DNA from: Streptomyces sp. BK208 | GTDB lineage: Bacteria > Actinomycetota > Actinomycetes > Streptomycetales > Streptomycetaceae | DNA: 64,000 bases | NCBI RefSeq assembly: GCF_004364245.1 | Contig: NZ_SOAV01000007.1 | Location: 370,817-434,816 of the forward strand | Direction: 5' to 3' | Part shown: positions 25,584 to 33,129 of the stretch, one piece after another | Numbering within the stretch: the first letter of the stretch is position 1 | Layout of the letters: every line of letters begins with the position of its first letter | Made by a program: the position numbers and the translations under genes | Notes under the pieces: model-generated | Seen by the model: only the letters and a program-made list of their open reading frames with translations | Databases searched by the model: none | Told to the model about the DNA's origin: nothing

Positions 25584-27344
25584 TCAGGCGGTCTCCGCGG
25601 CGACCGCTTCGGCGGGCACCGTCTCAGCGGGGGCCGGCTCGGCCGGCGTCCCGGCCGTCGTCCTCTCCACCGGCGCCGGGGCCGGCTCCGCTTCCGTCGC
25701 GCTCCCCTCGGGCTCGCTCGGGGACTTCGGGTCCGGCGCGTCCCGCTTCTCCATGGAGACCGCCTTCGACTCGGCCTCCGCTTCCACCTCCGCCTGCGCC
25801 TCCGGGGGGAGCGGCGCCTTCTCCCCGTCCGCCGGTGTCGTGCGCGGGGGGAGCAGATCGAGCACCGCCTGCCGGTGCGCGTCGCTCGTCGCGTCGTCGT
25901 AGGGGTCAGGGGTGGCCGGGACCTGGAGGCGGTGCACCGGGCCCGTGCCCAGCCTGGCGTATCCCCGGCCGGGCGGGACCTGGTCGAGGGGAGTGGTGTG
26001 CGGCGGAGCGCCCAGTACGGCCGCCAGCTCGTCCGCCGTGGCCGGACCGAGCACGACCCGCGCGCGCGTGTGCTGCCGTACCGCGTCGGTGAGGCCGTCG
26101 AGGGCGTCCAGCTGGTCGGCGACGACCACCGTCACGTTCGCGGCGCGGCCGTGCCGCAGCGGGATCTGGAGGAGGGTCTGGGGGTCCCGGCGGCCGTCCG
26201 TCCCGGCGAGGTGCGCGAACGCGGTCGGACGGTCCACGAAGACCCACAGCGGGCGCCGGGTGTCGTCCGGTGCCGCCAGCCCCTGCTGACGGGCCCGGTT
26301 GACGGAGACCAGCCGCCGTTCCGTCTCGGTGGCGGCCCACTCCAGGCTGGTCAGCGCGCCGGTGAGGCCGCACTCCACGGCCAGCACGCCGTCCCGGCCG
26401 ACCAGGCAGGCGTACTCCCCGGTGCCGCCGCCGTCGACGATGAGCAGGTCGCCGTGGTGCAGTGCCTGCAGGGCGACCGAGCGCAGCAGGGTGGACGTGC
26501 CGGTGCCGGGCTGTCCCAGGACCAGCAGGTGGGGTTCGGTCGAGCGGATGCCGGTGCGCCAGACGACCGGCGGTACGTCCCGCTGCTCCACGCCGTGGGT
26601 GAGCGGGAGCGTGCGCTGGACCCCGGCCGGGTCGGTGAAGCCGAGGACGGTCTCACCGGGCGCCGTCACGAACCGCTGGGCGACGATGTCCGTGGGCAGC
26701 GCCGCGAGCACGTCGACGCAGAGGTGGTTGGCCTCCTCGTCCCACGTGAAGCGGTACTCCCGGCCCCGGCCGGCCTTGGCGGCGAGCAGGTGCTCGATGC
26801 GGGCCCGGGACGCGGCCTCCCCGTCGGTGAAGTAGGCGGGATAGTGGATCACCAGGTGGGTGAAGCGCCCGCCGTCGTCGAACTCGTACGCCGGGAACGC
26901 CCTGTCCCAGCCGCCGCCGTGGGCGTACAGGGGGTCGGGGTCCTCGGCGATCGAGAAGTACGGCACCAGCGCCTCGTAGAGCGACTGCAGGCGCCGAGTC
27001 TGGGAGTCGTCGGGACCCTCGGGCGCGGGCGGCGTGCGGTCCCTGCCCTGCCAGGCTGCCGCCGCCATCAGGGCGATGACGGCGAGCAGCGGTCCGTACG
27101 GCACGAGCGCCACGACCAGGACCACCGAGGCCACCAGGAAGAGCAGCGCGCCGCGCCGGTCCTTGGGGGTCTCGGCGAATCTGCGCCGCGCGGCCGCGGC
27201 CAGTCGGCGCAGACCGCGGCCGATCGTGATCAGCGGCTGGAGGACGTCGGTGGCACTGTCGGCCGCCGTCCGGGCCAGCTCCCGGCTCCGGGCGAGCTGT
27301 GCGCCGCCGTTGCTCAGAATGCGGGGGAGGGGCCGCCGGGCCAC
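25584..27344 (-). CDS. FtsK/SpoIIIE-like membrane protein with degenerate P-loop
   Basis: A 586-aa protein. Two adjacent hydrophobic segments (about residues 65-98) are followed by a cytoplasmic domain with LVLGQPGTGTSTLLRSVAL (about residues 273-290), where the Walker A Lys is replaced by Thr, then LLIVDGGGTGEY and PLWVFVDRPTAF in Walker B-like position. The C-terminal 80 residues are Ala/Pro/Glu-rich and probably disordered. GTG 27344 has AGGAGG upstream. The small membrane gene just upstream looks co-transcribed, a pairing also seen with Spd/Tra-like genes of actinomycete plasmids. Function unknown. Confidence 0.75.
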   Translation of the reverse strand: MARRPLPRILSNGGAQLARSRELARTAADSATDVLQPLITIGRGLRRLAAAARRRFAETPKDRRGALLFLVASVVLVVALVPYGPLLAVIALMAAAAWQGRDRTPPAPEGPDDSQTRRLQSLYEALVPYFSIAEDPDPLYAHGGGWDRAFPAYEFDDGGRFTHLVIHYPAYFTDGEAASRARIEHLLAAKAGRGREYRFTWDEEANHLCVDVLAALPTDIVAQRFVTAPGETVLGFTDPAGVQRTLPLTHGVEQRDVPPVVWRTGIRSTEPHLLVLGQPGTGTSTLLRSVALQALHHGDLLIVDGGGTGEYACLVGRDGVLAVECGLTGALTSLEWAATETERRLVSVNRARQQGLAAPDDTRRPLWVFVDRPTAFAHLAGTDGRRDPQTLLQIPLRHGRAANVTVVVADQLDALDGLTDAVRQHTRARVVLGPATADELAAVLGAPPHTTPLDQVPPGRGYARLGTGPVHRLQVPATPDPYDDATSDAHRQAVLDLLPPRTTPADGEKAPLPPEAQAEVEAEAESKAVSMEKRDAPDPKSPSEPEGSATEAEPAPAPVERTTAGTPAEPAPAETVPAEAVAAETA

Positions 27345-27397
27345 TGGTGCCTCCTGGAGGTGCGTACGTACGGATGTCGGGCAGGGAAAGCGGGCCG

Positions 27398-27592
27398 TCA
27401 GAACTTGATGCCGCCGAGGAGGCCCGCCAGGCTCTCGCCGCCCGCCTTGATGCTCGGCGCGATGGCGGTGCTCGCGAGGTAGAAGCCGAACAGCACGGCC
27501 ACCAGCAGGTGCGAGGCCTTGAGGCCGTCCTTGCGGAAGAAGATGAAGACGACGATGCCGAGCAGGACGACGCCTGAGATCGAGAGGATCAT
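27398..27592 (-). CDS. 64-aa two-pass membrane protein
   Basis: MILSISGVVLLGIVVFIFF, a short charged turn RKDG, then HLLVAVLFGFYLASTAI and a Gly-rich tail. AGGAG lies 7 bases upstream of the ATG. It starts the unit that includes the FtsK-like gene, 53 bases downstream, and may be its membrane partner. Confidence 0.8.
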   Translation of the reverse strand: MILSISGVVLLGIVVFIFFRKDGLKASHLLVAVLFGFYLASTAIAPSIKAGGESLAGLLGGIKF

Positions 27593-27793
27593 GTGAGTTC
27601 TCCTGGTTCACGGGGACAGTCACCATGAGTACTTCCAGGCTCACAGCATGTATCCATACGATAAAAGGTGCAAATGGGCGAAATTCGCTGGAATTACCTC
27701 GGGTGGTGGAGGAGTCGTTGGTCCGCTCGGGTGTCCCGCGAGCCAGTACCCTGGCGATTCGCCGAATGTTCGCAGTGAGAGGTGGTCCGGCCG

Positions 27794-28186
27794 ATGAGTG
27801 AAGCCCCCGACCCCGAGGTCGTGGAGCTGGCGACCAAGATCTTCGATCTGGCCCGGCAGGGGCGGACCGAGGAGCTGGTGGCGTACGTGGACGCCGGTGT
27901 GCCGGCCGACCTCACCAACGACCGCGGTGACTCCCTCGTCATGCTCGCCGCCTACCACGGCCACGCCGACGCGGTGCGCGCGCTGCTCGCGCGTGGCGCC
28001 GACGCCGACCGTGTCAACGACCGGGGGCAGACCCCGCTCGCCGGAGCCGCCTTCAAGGGTGAGACGGAAGTGACGAAGGCGCTCCTGGAGGCCGGCGCGG
28101 ACCCGGCGGCGGGCACGCCGTCGGCCGTCGACACGGCGCGCATGTTCGCCCGGACGGACCTGCTGGAGCTGTTCGGCACTCAGTGA
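27794..28186 (+). CDS. Ankyrin-repeat protein
   Basis: A 130-aa protein with about three ankyrin repeats: DRGDSLVMLAAYHGHADAVR, DRGQTPLAGAAFKGETEVTK and a shorter final one. It is a small cytoplasmic protein-interaction module; the partner is unknown. ATG 27794 is chosen over GTG 27782 because MSEAPDPEVVELA matches the usual family N-terminus, with GAGAGG upstream. Confidence 0.85.
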   Translation: MSEAPDPEVVELATKIFDLARQGRTEELVAYVDAGVPADLTNDRGDSLVMLAAYHGHADAVRALLARGADADRVNDRGQTPLAGAAFKGETEVTKALLEAGADPAAGTPSAVDTARMFARTDLLELFGTQ

Positions 28187-28365
28187 GGGGACGGCGGGCA
28201 GGGCCGGGTCCGGTCCCGCTCCACACGTTCTGACCAGGAAGAACACAGAAAACGGGGGAGGCGGTACAGGGCCGCCGAAATTTCGGTCGCGGCAGGTGTG
28301 ACCGCCGGGCCATCATGACGACGTGGTTCACGGACGTGATGGCTGGGCAGGTGTTGCCGCACCGC

Positions 28366-28386
28366 GCGGGCCGTGACACGGCCCGC
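28366..28386 (+). terminator. Small stable hairpin ahead of the uORF
   Basis: Arms GCGGGCCG and CGGCCCGC with loop TGACA. Without a T-run it is either a weak terminator of the ankyrin gene or part of the leader structure. Confidence 0.4.
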
Positions 28387-28414
28387 AAGGGCCACCGACG
28401 AGAGGCAGAGGAAC

Positions 28415-28474
28415 ATGGTCTTCAGCAAGCAAGAGACGGCGGGCGCTCCGACGTGTTGGCGCACGGCCAGGTAA
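28415..28474 (+). CDS. 19-aa upstream ORF
   Basis: ATG 28415 preceded by AGAGGCAGAGGAAC; encodes MVFSKQETAGAPTCWRTAR and stops at TAA, itself rare in this genome. The stop is 47 bases before the HEAT-repeat gene start. The Cys-Trp-Arg near the end is the kind of composition found in attenuating leader peptides, but no alternative hairpin is obvious. Confidence 0.4.
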   Translation: MVFSKQETAGAPTCWRTAR

Positions 28475-28521
28475 ACGCGTGCTCCCCGGTTGCGTCGACG
28501 CTTGATGTGAGGCTGTTTCCC

Positions 28522-29940
28522 ATGTTCGATCCGGTCATAGCGCCCAGCGGTACGCTGCTCGGCCTGCTTCAGCGGGGTCGCGGCGACGGCACGCTGCACG
28601 CGCTCACCGCTCCGCGCGCCGAAGCGCTCGCGGCGCTGAACCACTGTGTGCTCCACGACCCCCGCCACGACTGGCAGGTCGAGAACCGCTCCCTCTACTA
28701 CGCCCGCCTCTACCTCGACCTGAACGGCGAGCTGGACGCGATCGAGGCCCACCTCTTCGACCCCGAGGACGTCCTGGACGCCGACGAGTCGCGCACCGGG
28801 CTGTCCCTGGCGGTCCTCGGCCACCTCGCCTCCTACGGCAGGCCGGACGCGCTCCGGCTGCTGCGCCGGTACGCCGCCCACGGCGTCAACTGGGCGTGGG
28901 CCCTGGACGAGCTGGCGCTGCGCGACGACGACGCGGGCCTGCGCGCCCTCGCCGCACCCGTCCTGGCCCGCTTCCCGAACGACGCCGAGGGCGACGCCGA
29001 GCTGGCCGTCGCCGTGCGGGACGCCTTCGAACCCCGGCCCTGGCGTCTGTGGGCCGACGATCCCCGCGAACCGATCGCCACGCGCGTGCGTGCCGCCCAG
29101 GAGGCGGGCTGCTTCGACCGCTGGCAGCGCCAGATGAACTCCACCGGTCCGCGTCCCGGCTGGAGCGTGCGCGCCGTCTTCGAGTGGGCCGAGCAGGGCG
29201 TGGAGCGCGGCACTCCGCTGCACGTGCCGGCCGCCCGGTGCCTCGCGGCCGTCGCCGCGCCCGAGGACCGCCCCGAGATCGTCGAGGCCGCGCGGTCCGG
29301 CACCGAGGGCGCCCGCTGCACCGCCCTGCGCCATCTCGCCGACAGCGACGATCCGGACGTCCTCGACCTGATCGAGGGCGCCGTGACCACGGGCTCCGCC
29401 CCGGTCGTGGAGGCCGCCGTCGCCGCCTACGAACGGATGCGCGGTCTCGCCGCCGTCGACCGGGCGCGCGGCTGGGTGCACCGGCCCGACGCCCTGGGCG
29501 CCGCCGCCGGACGGGTACTGGCCTGCCGGGGCGCCGCCCAGGACCGCGACCTCGTCCTCGCCGCGCTGCGGGAGGCGGTACGGGGCGAGGGCCCCGACGC
29601 GCCGACGCTGTGGACCCTGGTGGACGGCACCGGACGGCTCGGCATCGCCTGCGCCGCGCCCGTGCTGCGCCACATCTACCGCGAGACCGCCTCCTCCCAC
29701 CTGCGGGGCCGGGCCGCCCGCGCGCTGGCCGCCACCGACCCGTCCTTCGCGGCGGGCTTCGCCATCGAGTGCCTGTGGGACTGCGAGGAGTCCACCCGCG
29801 AAGTCGCCGCCCGCCACGCCGAGACCGGTGACAACCGGGTCGTCGAACGGCTGCGCCGGCTCGCCGCGGATCCGGCCGAGGAGGACGAGGTCCAGACGGC
29901 GGTGCGCAGCCGCTTCGGGCCGGACGCCCCCGCGATGTGA
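28522..29940 (+). CDS. HEAT-repeat protein
   Basis: A 472-aa protein built of helical repeats of about 30 residues (ARLYLDLNGELDAIEAHLFD, ALRHLADSDDPDVLDLIEGAV, ALREAVRGEGPDAPTLWTLV, RRLAADPAEEDEVQTAVRSR), the HEAT / PBS-lyase type. No catalytic motif is visible; probably a scaffold. ATG 28522 has GTGAGG 9 bases upstream. The open frame extends further upstream through the leader, but there its composition is not coding. Confidence 0.82.
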   Translation: MFDPVIAPSGTLLGLLQRGRGDGTLHALTAPRAEALAALNHCVLHDPRHDWQVENRSLYYARLYLDLNGELDAIEAHLFDPEDVLDADESRTGLSLAVLGHLASYGRPDALRLLRRYAAHGVNWAWALDELALRDDDAGLRALAAPVLARFPNDAEGDAELAVAVRDAFEPRPWRLWADDPREPIATRVRAAQEAGCFDRWQRQMNSTGPRPGWSVRAVFEWAEQGVERGTPLHVPAARCLAAVAAPEDRPEIVEAARSGTEGARCTALRHLADSDDPDVLDLIEGAVTTGSAPVVEAAVAAYERMRGLAAVDRARGWVHRPDALGAAAGRVLACRGAAQDRDLVLAALREAVRGEGPDAPTLWTLVDGTGRLGIACAAPVLRHIYRETASSHLRGRAARALAATDPSFAAGFAIECLWDCEESTREVAARHAETGDNRVVERLRRLAADPAEEDEVQTAVRSRFGPDAPAM

Positions 29941-30064
29941 GCGCTGCCGGTACCGAGGTGCCGCTGAGAGCGCGGGCGACGGTCGGGCGACCCGTCCCGC
30001 CGCACCAGCGGGCGGGCGGCGTCGCCTCCGCCGGTGGCCCCGCATCCGTGTCGTGGCGTCCCGA

Positions 30065-30898
30065 TCAGGCCACGCGGTACTGCTCGTCACGGACGTCGGT
30101 GAGGAACATCTGCCCCGGCGCGTGGGTCAGCGCGAAGGGCGGACGCGACGCCATGACGGCCGCCTGCGGGGTCACGCCGCAGGCCCAGAACACCGGGATG
30201 TCGTCCGGCTCGCGCGTCACCGCGTCGCCGAAGTCGGGTCGGTCCAGGTTCCCGATGCCGAGCGCCGACGGGTCTCCGCAGTGCACCGGGCCGCCGTGCA
30301 CCGCCGGGAGCAGGCTGCTCTCGCGGATCGCCGCCGACAGGTGCGCGGGCGGCACCGGACGCATCGACACCACCATCGGACCCCGCAGCCGCCCGGCCGG
30401 ACGGCACCGGCGCGAGGTGATGTACATGGGGACGTTGCGGCCCTGTTCGACGTGCCGGATCGGGACGCCGGCCGCCGCCAGCGCCCACTCGAAGGTGAAG
30501 CTGCAGCCGATCAGGAACGTCACCAGGTCGTTCCGCCAGTACGCGCGCACGTCCGTCGGCTCGTCCACCAGTACGCCGTCCCGCCACACCCGATAGCGCG
30601 GCAGATCGGTCCGCAGGTCGGCGCCGTCGGCGAGCACGGTCGTCCAGGACCCGGTGTCCGTGACGTCGAGCACCGGGCACGGCTGCGGGTTGCGGGTGCA
30701 GAACAGCAGCATGTCGTACGCCCAGTCGGCGGGCACCGCGATCAGGTTGGCCTGGGTGTGGCCGGCCGCGATCCCGGCCGTGGGGCCGGTCAGTCCCCGT
30801 CGGAAGCGGGAGCGGGCCGCCTTCGGACTCCACGCGTGCGCGTGCTCGTCGACGAGGGCGAGCGGCCGGTCCCCGGTCGCGGGGTGCGGGTGGTTCAT
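30065..30898 (-). CDS. DUF1445 (UPF0317/YcsI) putative hydro-lyase
   Basis: A 277-aa protein: RRGLTGPTAGIAAGHTQANLIAVP, VTFLIGCSFTFEWALAAAGVPIRHVEQG, NVPMYITSRRC and VHCGDPSALGI are family-defining stretches. Relatives are linked to D-glutamate cyclase and often lie by 5-oxoprolinase-type genes, but no activity is proven for this protein. The ATG overlaps the stop of the upstream MFS gene by four bases (ATGA), so transporter and enzyme are coupled. Confidence 0.88.
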   Translation of the reverse strand: MNHPHPATGDRPLALVDEHAHAWSPKAARSRFRRGLTGPTAGIAAGHTQANLIAVPADWAYDMLLFCTRNPQPCPVLDVTDTGSWTTVLADGADLRTDLPRYRVWRDGVLVDEPTDVRAYWRNDLVTFLIGCSFTFEWALAAAGVPIRHVEQGRNVPMYITSRRCRPAGRLRGPMVVSMRPVPPAHLSAAIRESSLLPAVHGGPVHCGDPSALGIGNLDRPDFGDAVTREPDDIPVFWACGVTPQAAVMASRPPFALTHAPGQMFLTDVRDEQYRVA

Positions 30899-32217
30899 GC
30901 CAGTTCCCTTCCGCGCGTCTCCGGCAGCCCCAGCAGGGCGAGCGCCGCGATGCCGTAGCCGATGGCGCCGAAGACCAGCGCGCCGCCCACGCCCCAGCTG
31001 TCGGCGAGGAAGCCGACCGTGGTGGGGAAGACGGCGCCCACGGCACGACCGGTGTTGTACGTGAAGCCCTGGCCCGCGCCGCGTACCGCCGTCGGGTACA
31101 GCTCGCTCAGGTACGAACCGAAGCCGCTGAAGATGGCCGACATGCAGAAGCCGAGCGGGAAGCCCAGCACCAGGAGCAGGGTGTCGGCGCCGCTCGGGAT
31201 GTTCGCGTACGCCAGGATGCAGACCGCCGACAGCAGCGCGAAGAGCCAGATGTTGCGCCTGCGGCCCAGCACGTCGGTGAGATGGCCGCCGGTGAGGTAG
31301 CCGACGAAGGCACCCGAGATGAGGAACGTCAGGTAGCCGCCGGTGCCGACGACCGACAGGTCGCGCTCGTCCTTCAGGTACGTCGGCACCCAGGTGGCGA
31401 GGGTGTAGTAGCCGCCCTGCACACCGGTGGAGAGCAGGCTCGCGAAGAGCGTGACGCGCAACAGGCCCGGTGAGTCCGCCGTGCCCGGCTTGAAGATCGC
31501 CGCGAACGACCCCCTGCCCGCATCCTTCTCGCGGACCTCGGCGGCCCTGGGCGCGTCGTGGACGCTGCGCCGCACCCAGACCACGAGCAGCGCCGGGAGC
31601 GCGCCCGTCCAGAACATGATCCGCCAGGCCAGGTCGTCGCCGGCCAGCGAGAACACCAGCGTGTACACGAGCACCGCGAGCGCCCAGCCCACGGCCCAGG
31701 AGCTCTGGACCGCGCCGAGCGTGCGCCCCCGGTGCCTGGCGCTCGCGTACTCGGCGACGAGGACGGCACCGACCGCCCACTCACCGCCGAAGCCGAGACC
31801 CTGAAGGGCGCGGAAGACCAGCAGCGTCTCGTAATCGGGCGCGAAACCGCAGGCCACCGTGAACACGGCGTAGGTGATCACGGTGAGCAGCAGCGCTTTG
31901 ACCCGGCCGACGCGATCCGCCAGCACGCCCGCGAGCGCGCCGCCGACCGCCGAGACGACCAGCGTGACCGTGGTGAGCAGTCCGGTCTGGCCACTGTCCA
32001 GGCCGAAGTACGCGGCCAGCGCGACCATGGTCAGCGGCAGCGTGAAGTAGTCGTACGAATCGAGGGCGTACCCGCCGAACGCGCCGCCGAAGGCGCGGCG
32101 GCCGCGCGGGCCGAGGGCACGCAGCCAGCCGAACGGGCCCTCGTCCGAGGGGCGTTCGGCCGTACCGGGGGAACGGGTGTCGGCGGGCGGGGCCGGGGGT
32201 GGCGGGGGAGTGCTCAT
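30895..32217 (-). CDS. MFS transporter, metabolite:H+ symporter type
   Basis: A 440-aa protein with twelve predicted helices. GYALDSYDYFTLPLTMVAL, the loop 2-3 motif GVLADRVGRVKALL, RALQGLGFGGEWAVGAVLVAEY and GYLTGGHLTDVLGRRR are characteristic of the aromatic acid / sialate-like sugar porter superfamily. It should import a small organic acid used by the coupled DUF1445 enzyme. The ATG at 32217 has GAGGTG upstream. It is divergent from a GntR regulator across a palindrome. Confidence 0.88.
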   Translation of the reverse strand: MSTPPPPPAPPADTRSPGTAERPSDEGPFGWLRALGPRGRRAFGGAFGGYALDSYDYFTLPLTMVALAAYFGLDSGQTGLLTTVTLVVSAVGGALAGVLADRVGRVKALLLTVITYAVFTVACGFAPDYETLLVFRALQGLGFGGEWAVGAVLVAEYASARHRGRTLGAVQSSWAVGWALAVLVYTLVFSLAGDDLAWRIMFWTGALPALLVVWVRRSVHDAPRAAEVREKDAGRGSFAAIFKPGTADSPGLLRVTLFASLLSTGVQGGYYTLATWVPTYLKDERDLSVVGTGGYLTFLISGAFVGYLTGGHLTDVLGRRRNIWLFALLSAVCILAYANIPSGADTLLLVLGFPLGFCMSAIFSGFGSYLSELYPTAVRGAGQGFTYNTGRAVGAVFPTTVGFLADSWGVGGALVFGAIGYGIAALALLGLPETRGRELA

Positions 32218-32276
32218 GGTGCACCTCGCAGGGGGAGGACGGAGGGTGCTGGTCGAGCGGTACGTAGGCACCGTAG

Positions 32277-32295
32277 GGGATCGTTCAACGATCCC
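32277..32295. promoter_or_regulatory. 19-bp palindrome GGGATCGTT-C-AACGATCCC
   Basis: Perfect 9-bp arms around one base, in the 126-base region between the divergent MFS and GntR genes. It is the obvious candidate operator of the GntR regulator, controlling the transporter-enzyme pair and itself. Confidence 0.65.
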
Positions 32296-32343
32296 TCAAT
32301 ACCCCTGTTGTTTCGTTCTGGCATCTGCGATTGAATTCCGGGC

Positions 32344-33039
32344 ATGGCAGAGCAGTTGACGGGACTGGCCGACGACCGCGCGCTTCTCGGGCGCACCAGC
32401 ACCGCGGAGCGGGTCTCGGACATCCTCAGGAGCCGGATCGCCGACGGTTACTTCCCGCCCGGCACCCGGCTGTCCGAGGACAGCATCGGCGGCGCCCTCG
32501 GTGTGTCCCGCAACACCCTGCGCGAGTCGTTCCGGCTGCTCACGCACGAACGCCTGCTCGTCCACGAGCTGAACCGGGGCGTCTTCGTCCGGGTCCTGAC
32601 CGTCGAGGACGTCGAGGACATCTACCGCACCCGCTCCCTCGTCGAGTGCGCCGTCGTCCGCGGCCTCGGCGAACCGCCCTACGCGCTCGACGGGCTTGTC
32701 GAGGCCGTCGAGGACGGGCGCGCAGCGGCCCGCGAAAGTGACTGGAAAGGCGTGGGTACGGCCAACATCCACTTCCACCGGGAGCTGGTCGCCCTCGCCG
32801 GCAGCGAACGCACCGACGAGCTGATGCGCAGCGTCTTCGCCGAACTGCGCCTCGCCTTCCACGTCGTGGACGACCCGCGGCGCCTGCACGAGCCGTACAT
32901 CGCCCGGAACGCGGAGCTCCTCGACACCCTGCGGAGCGGCGAGCGGGAGGAGGCGGCGCGGCTGCTCGCGGTCTACCTCGAGGACTCCCTCAAGCGGGTC
33001 GTGGAGGTCTACCTGCGCCGGGTCGGGGACGACGCGTAG
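32344..33039 (+). CDS. GntR-family regulator, FCD type
   Basis: A 231-aa protein. The N-terminal winged HTH reads ERVSDILRSRIADGYFPPGT, LSEDSIGGALGVSRNTLRES, FRLLTHERLLVHELNRGVFV; the C-terminal FCD domain has conserved metal/ligand positions (DIYRTRSLVE, NIHFHRELVALAGS, EPYIARNAELLDTLRSGE). FCD regulators usually sense organic acids. Probable local repressor of the divergent MFS-DUF1445 pair. Confidence 0.9.
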   Translation: MAEQLTGLADDRALLGRTSTAERVSDILRSRIADGYFPPGTRLSEDSIGGALGVSRNTLRESFRLLTHERLLVHELNRGVFVRVLTVEDVEDIYRTRSLVECAVVRGLGEPPYALDGLVEAVEDGRAAARESDWKGVGTANIHFHRELVALAGSERTDELMRSVFAELRLAFHVVDDPRRLHEPYIARNAELLDTLRSGEREEAARLLAVYLEDSLKRVVEVYLRRVGDDA

Positions 33040-33057
33040 GCCGCGGGCGCACGGCGG

Positions 33058-33080
33058 GCGCCCCGGGCCGCCCGGGGCGC
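33058..33080 (+). terminator. Terminator after the GntR gene
   Basis: 10-bp arms GCGCCCCGGG and CCCGGGGCGC with a CCG loop, 19 bases past the stop, separating the GntR gene from the SMC-like operon. Confidence 0.8.
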
Positions 33081-33116
33081 ATCTGCGTCGTTTGGGCCGA
33101 TGTCAGACCGAGGACC

Positions 33117-33129
33117 TAGTCTGTGCACC
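33117..33129 (+). promoter_or_regulatory. -10 box placed for leaderless start of the SMC-like operon
   Basis: TAGTCT (33117-33122) lies 7 bases before GTG 33130, so transcription would begin at or next to the start codon. No ribosome-binding site is present. The -35 is weak (TTGGGC at 33092, 19-base spacing). Confidence 0.45.

Larger units (their letters stand above)
28187..28521 (+). other. Leader region of the HEAT-repeat gene
   Basis: 335 bases holding a 12-bp palindrome CCGAAATTTCGG (28275-28286), a hairpin with 8-bp arms GCGGGCCG / CGGCCCGC (28366-28386), and a 19-codon upstream ORF with its own ribosome-binding site. The arrangement looks like a regulated leader. Confidence 0.5.
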
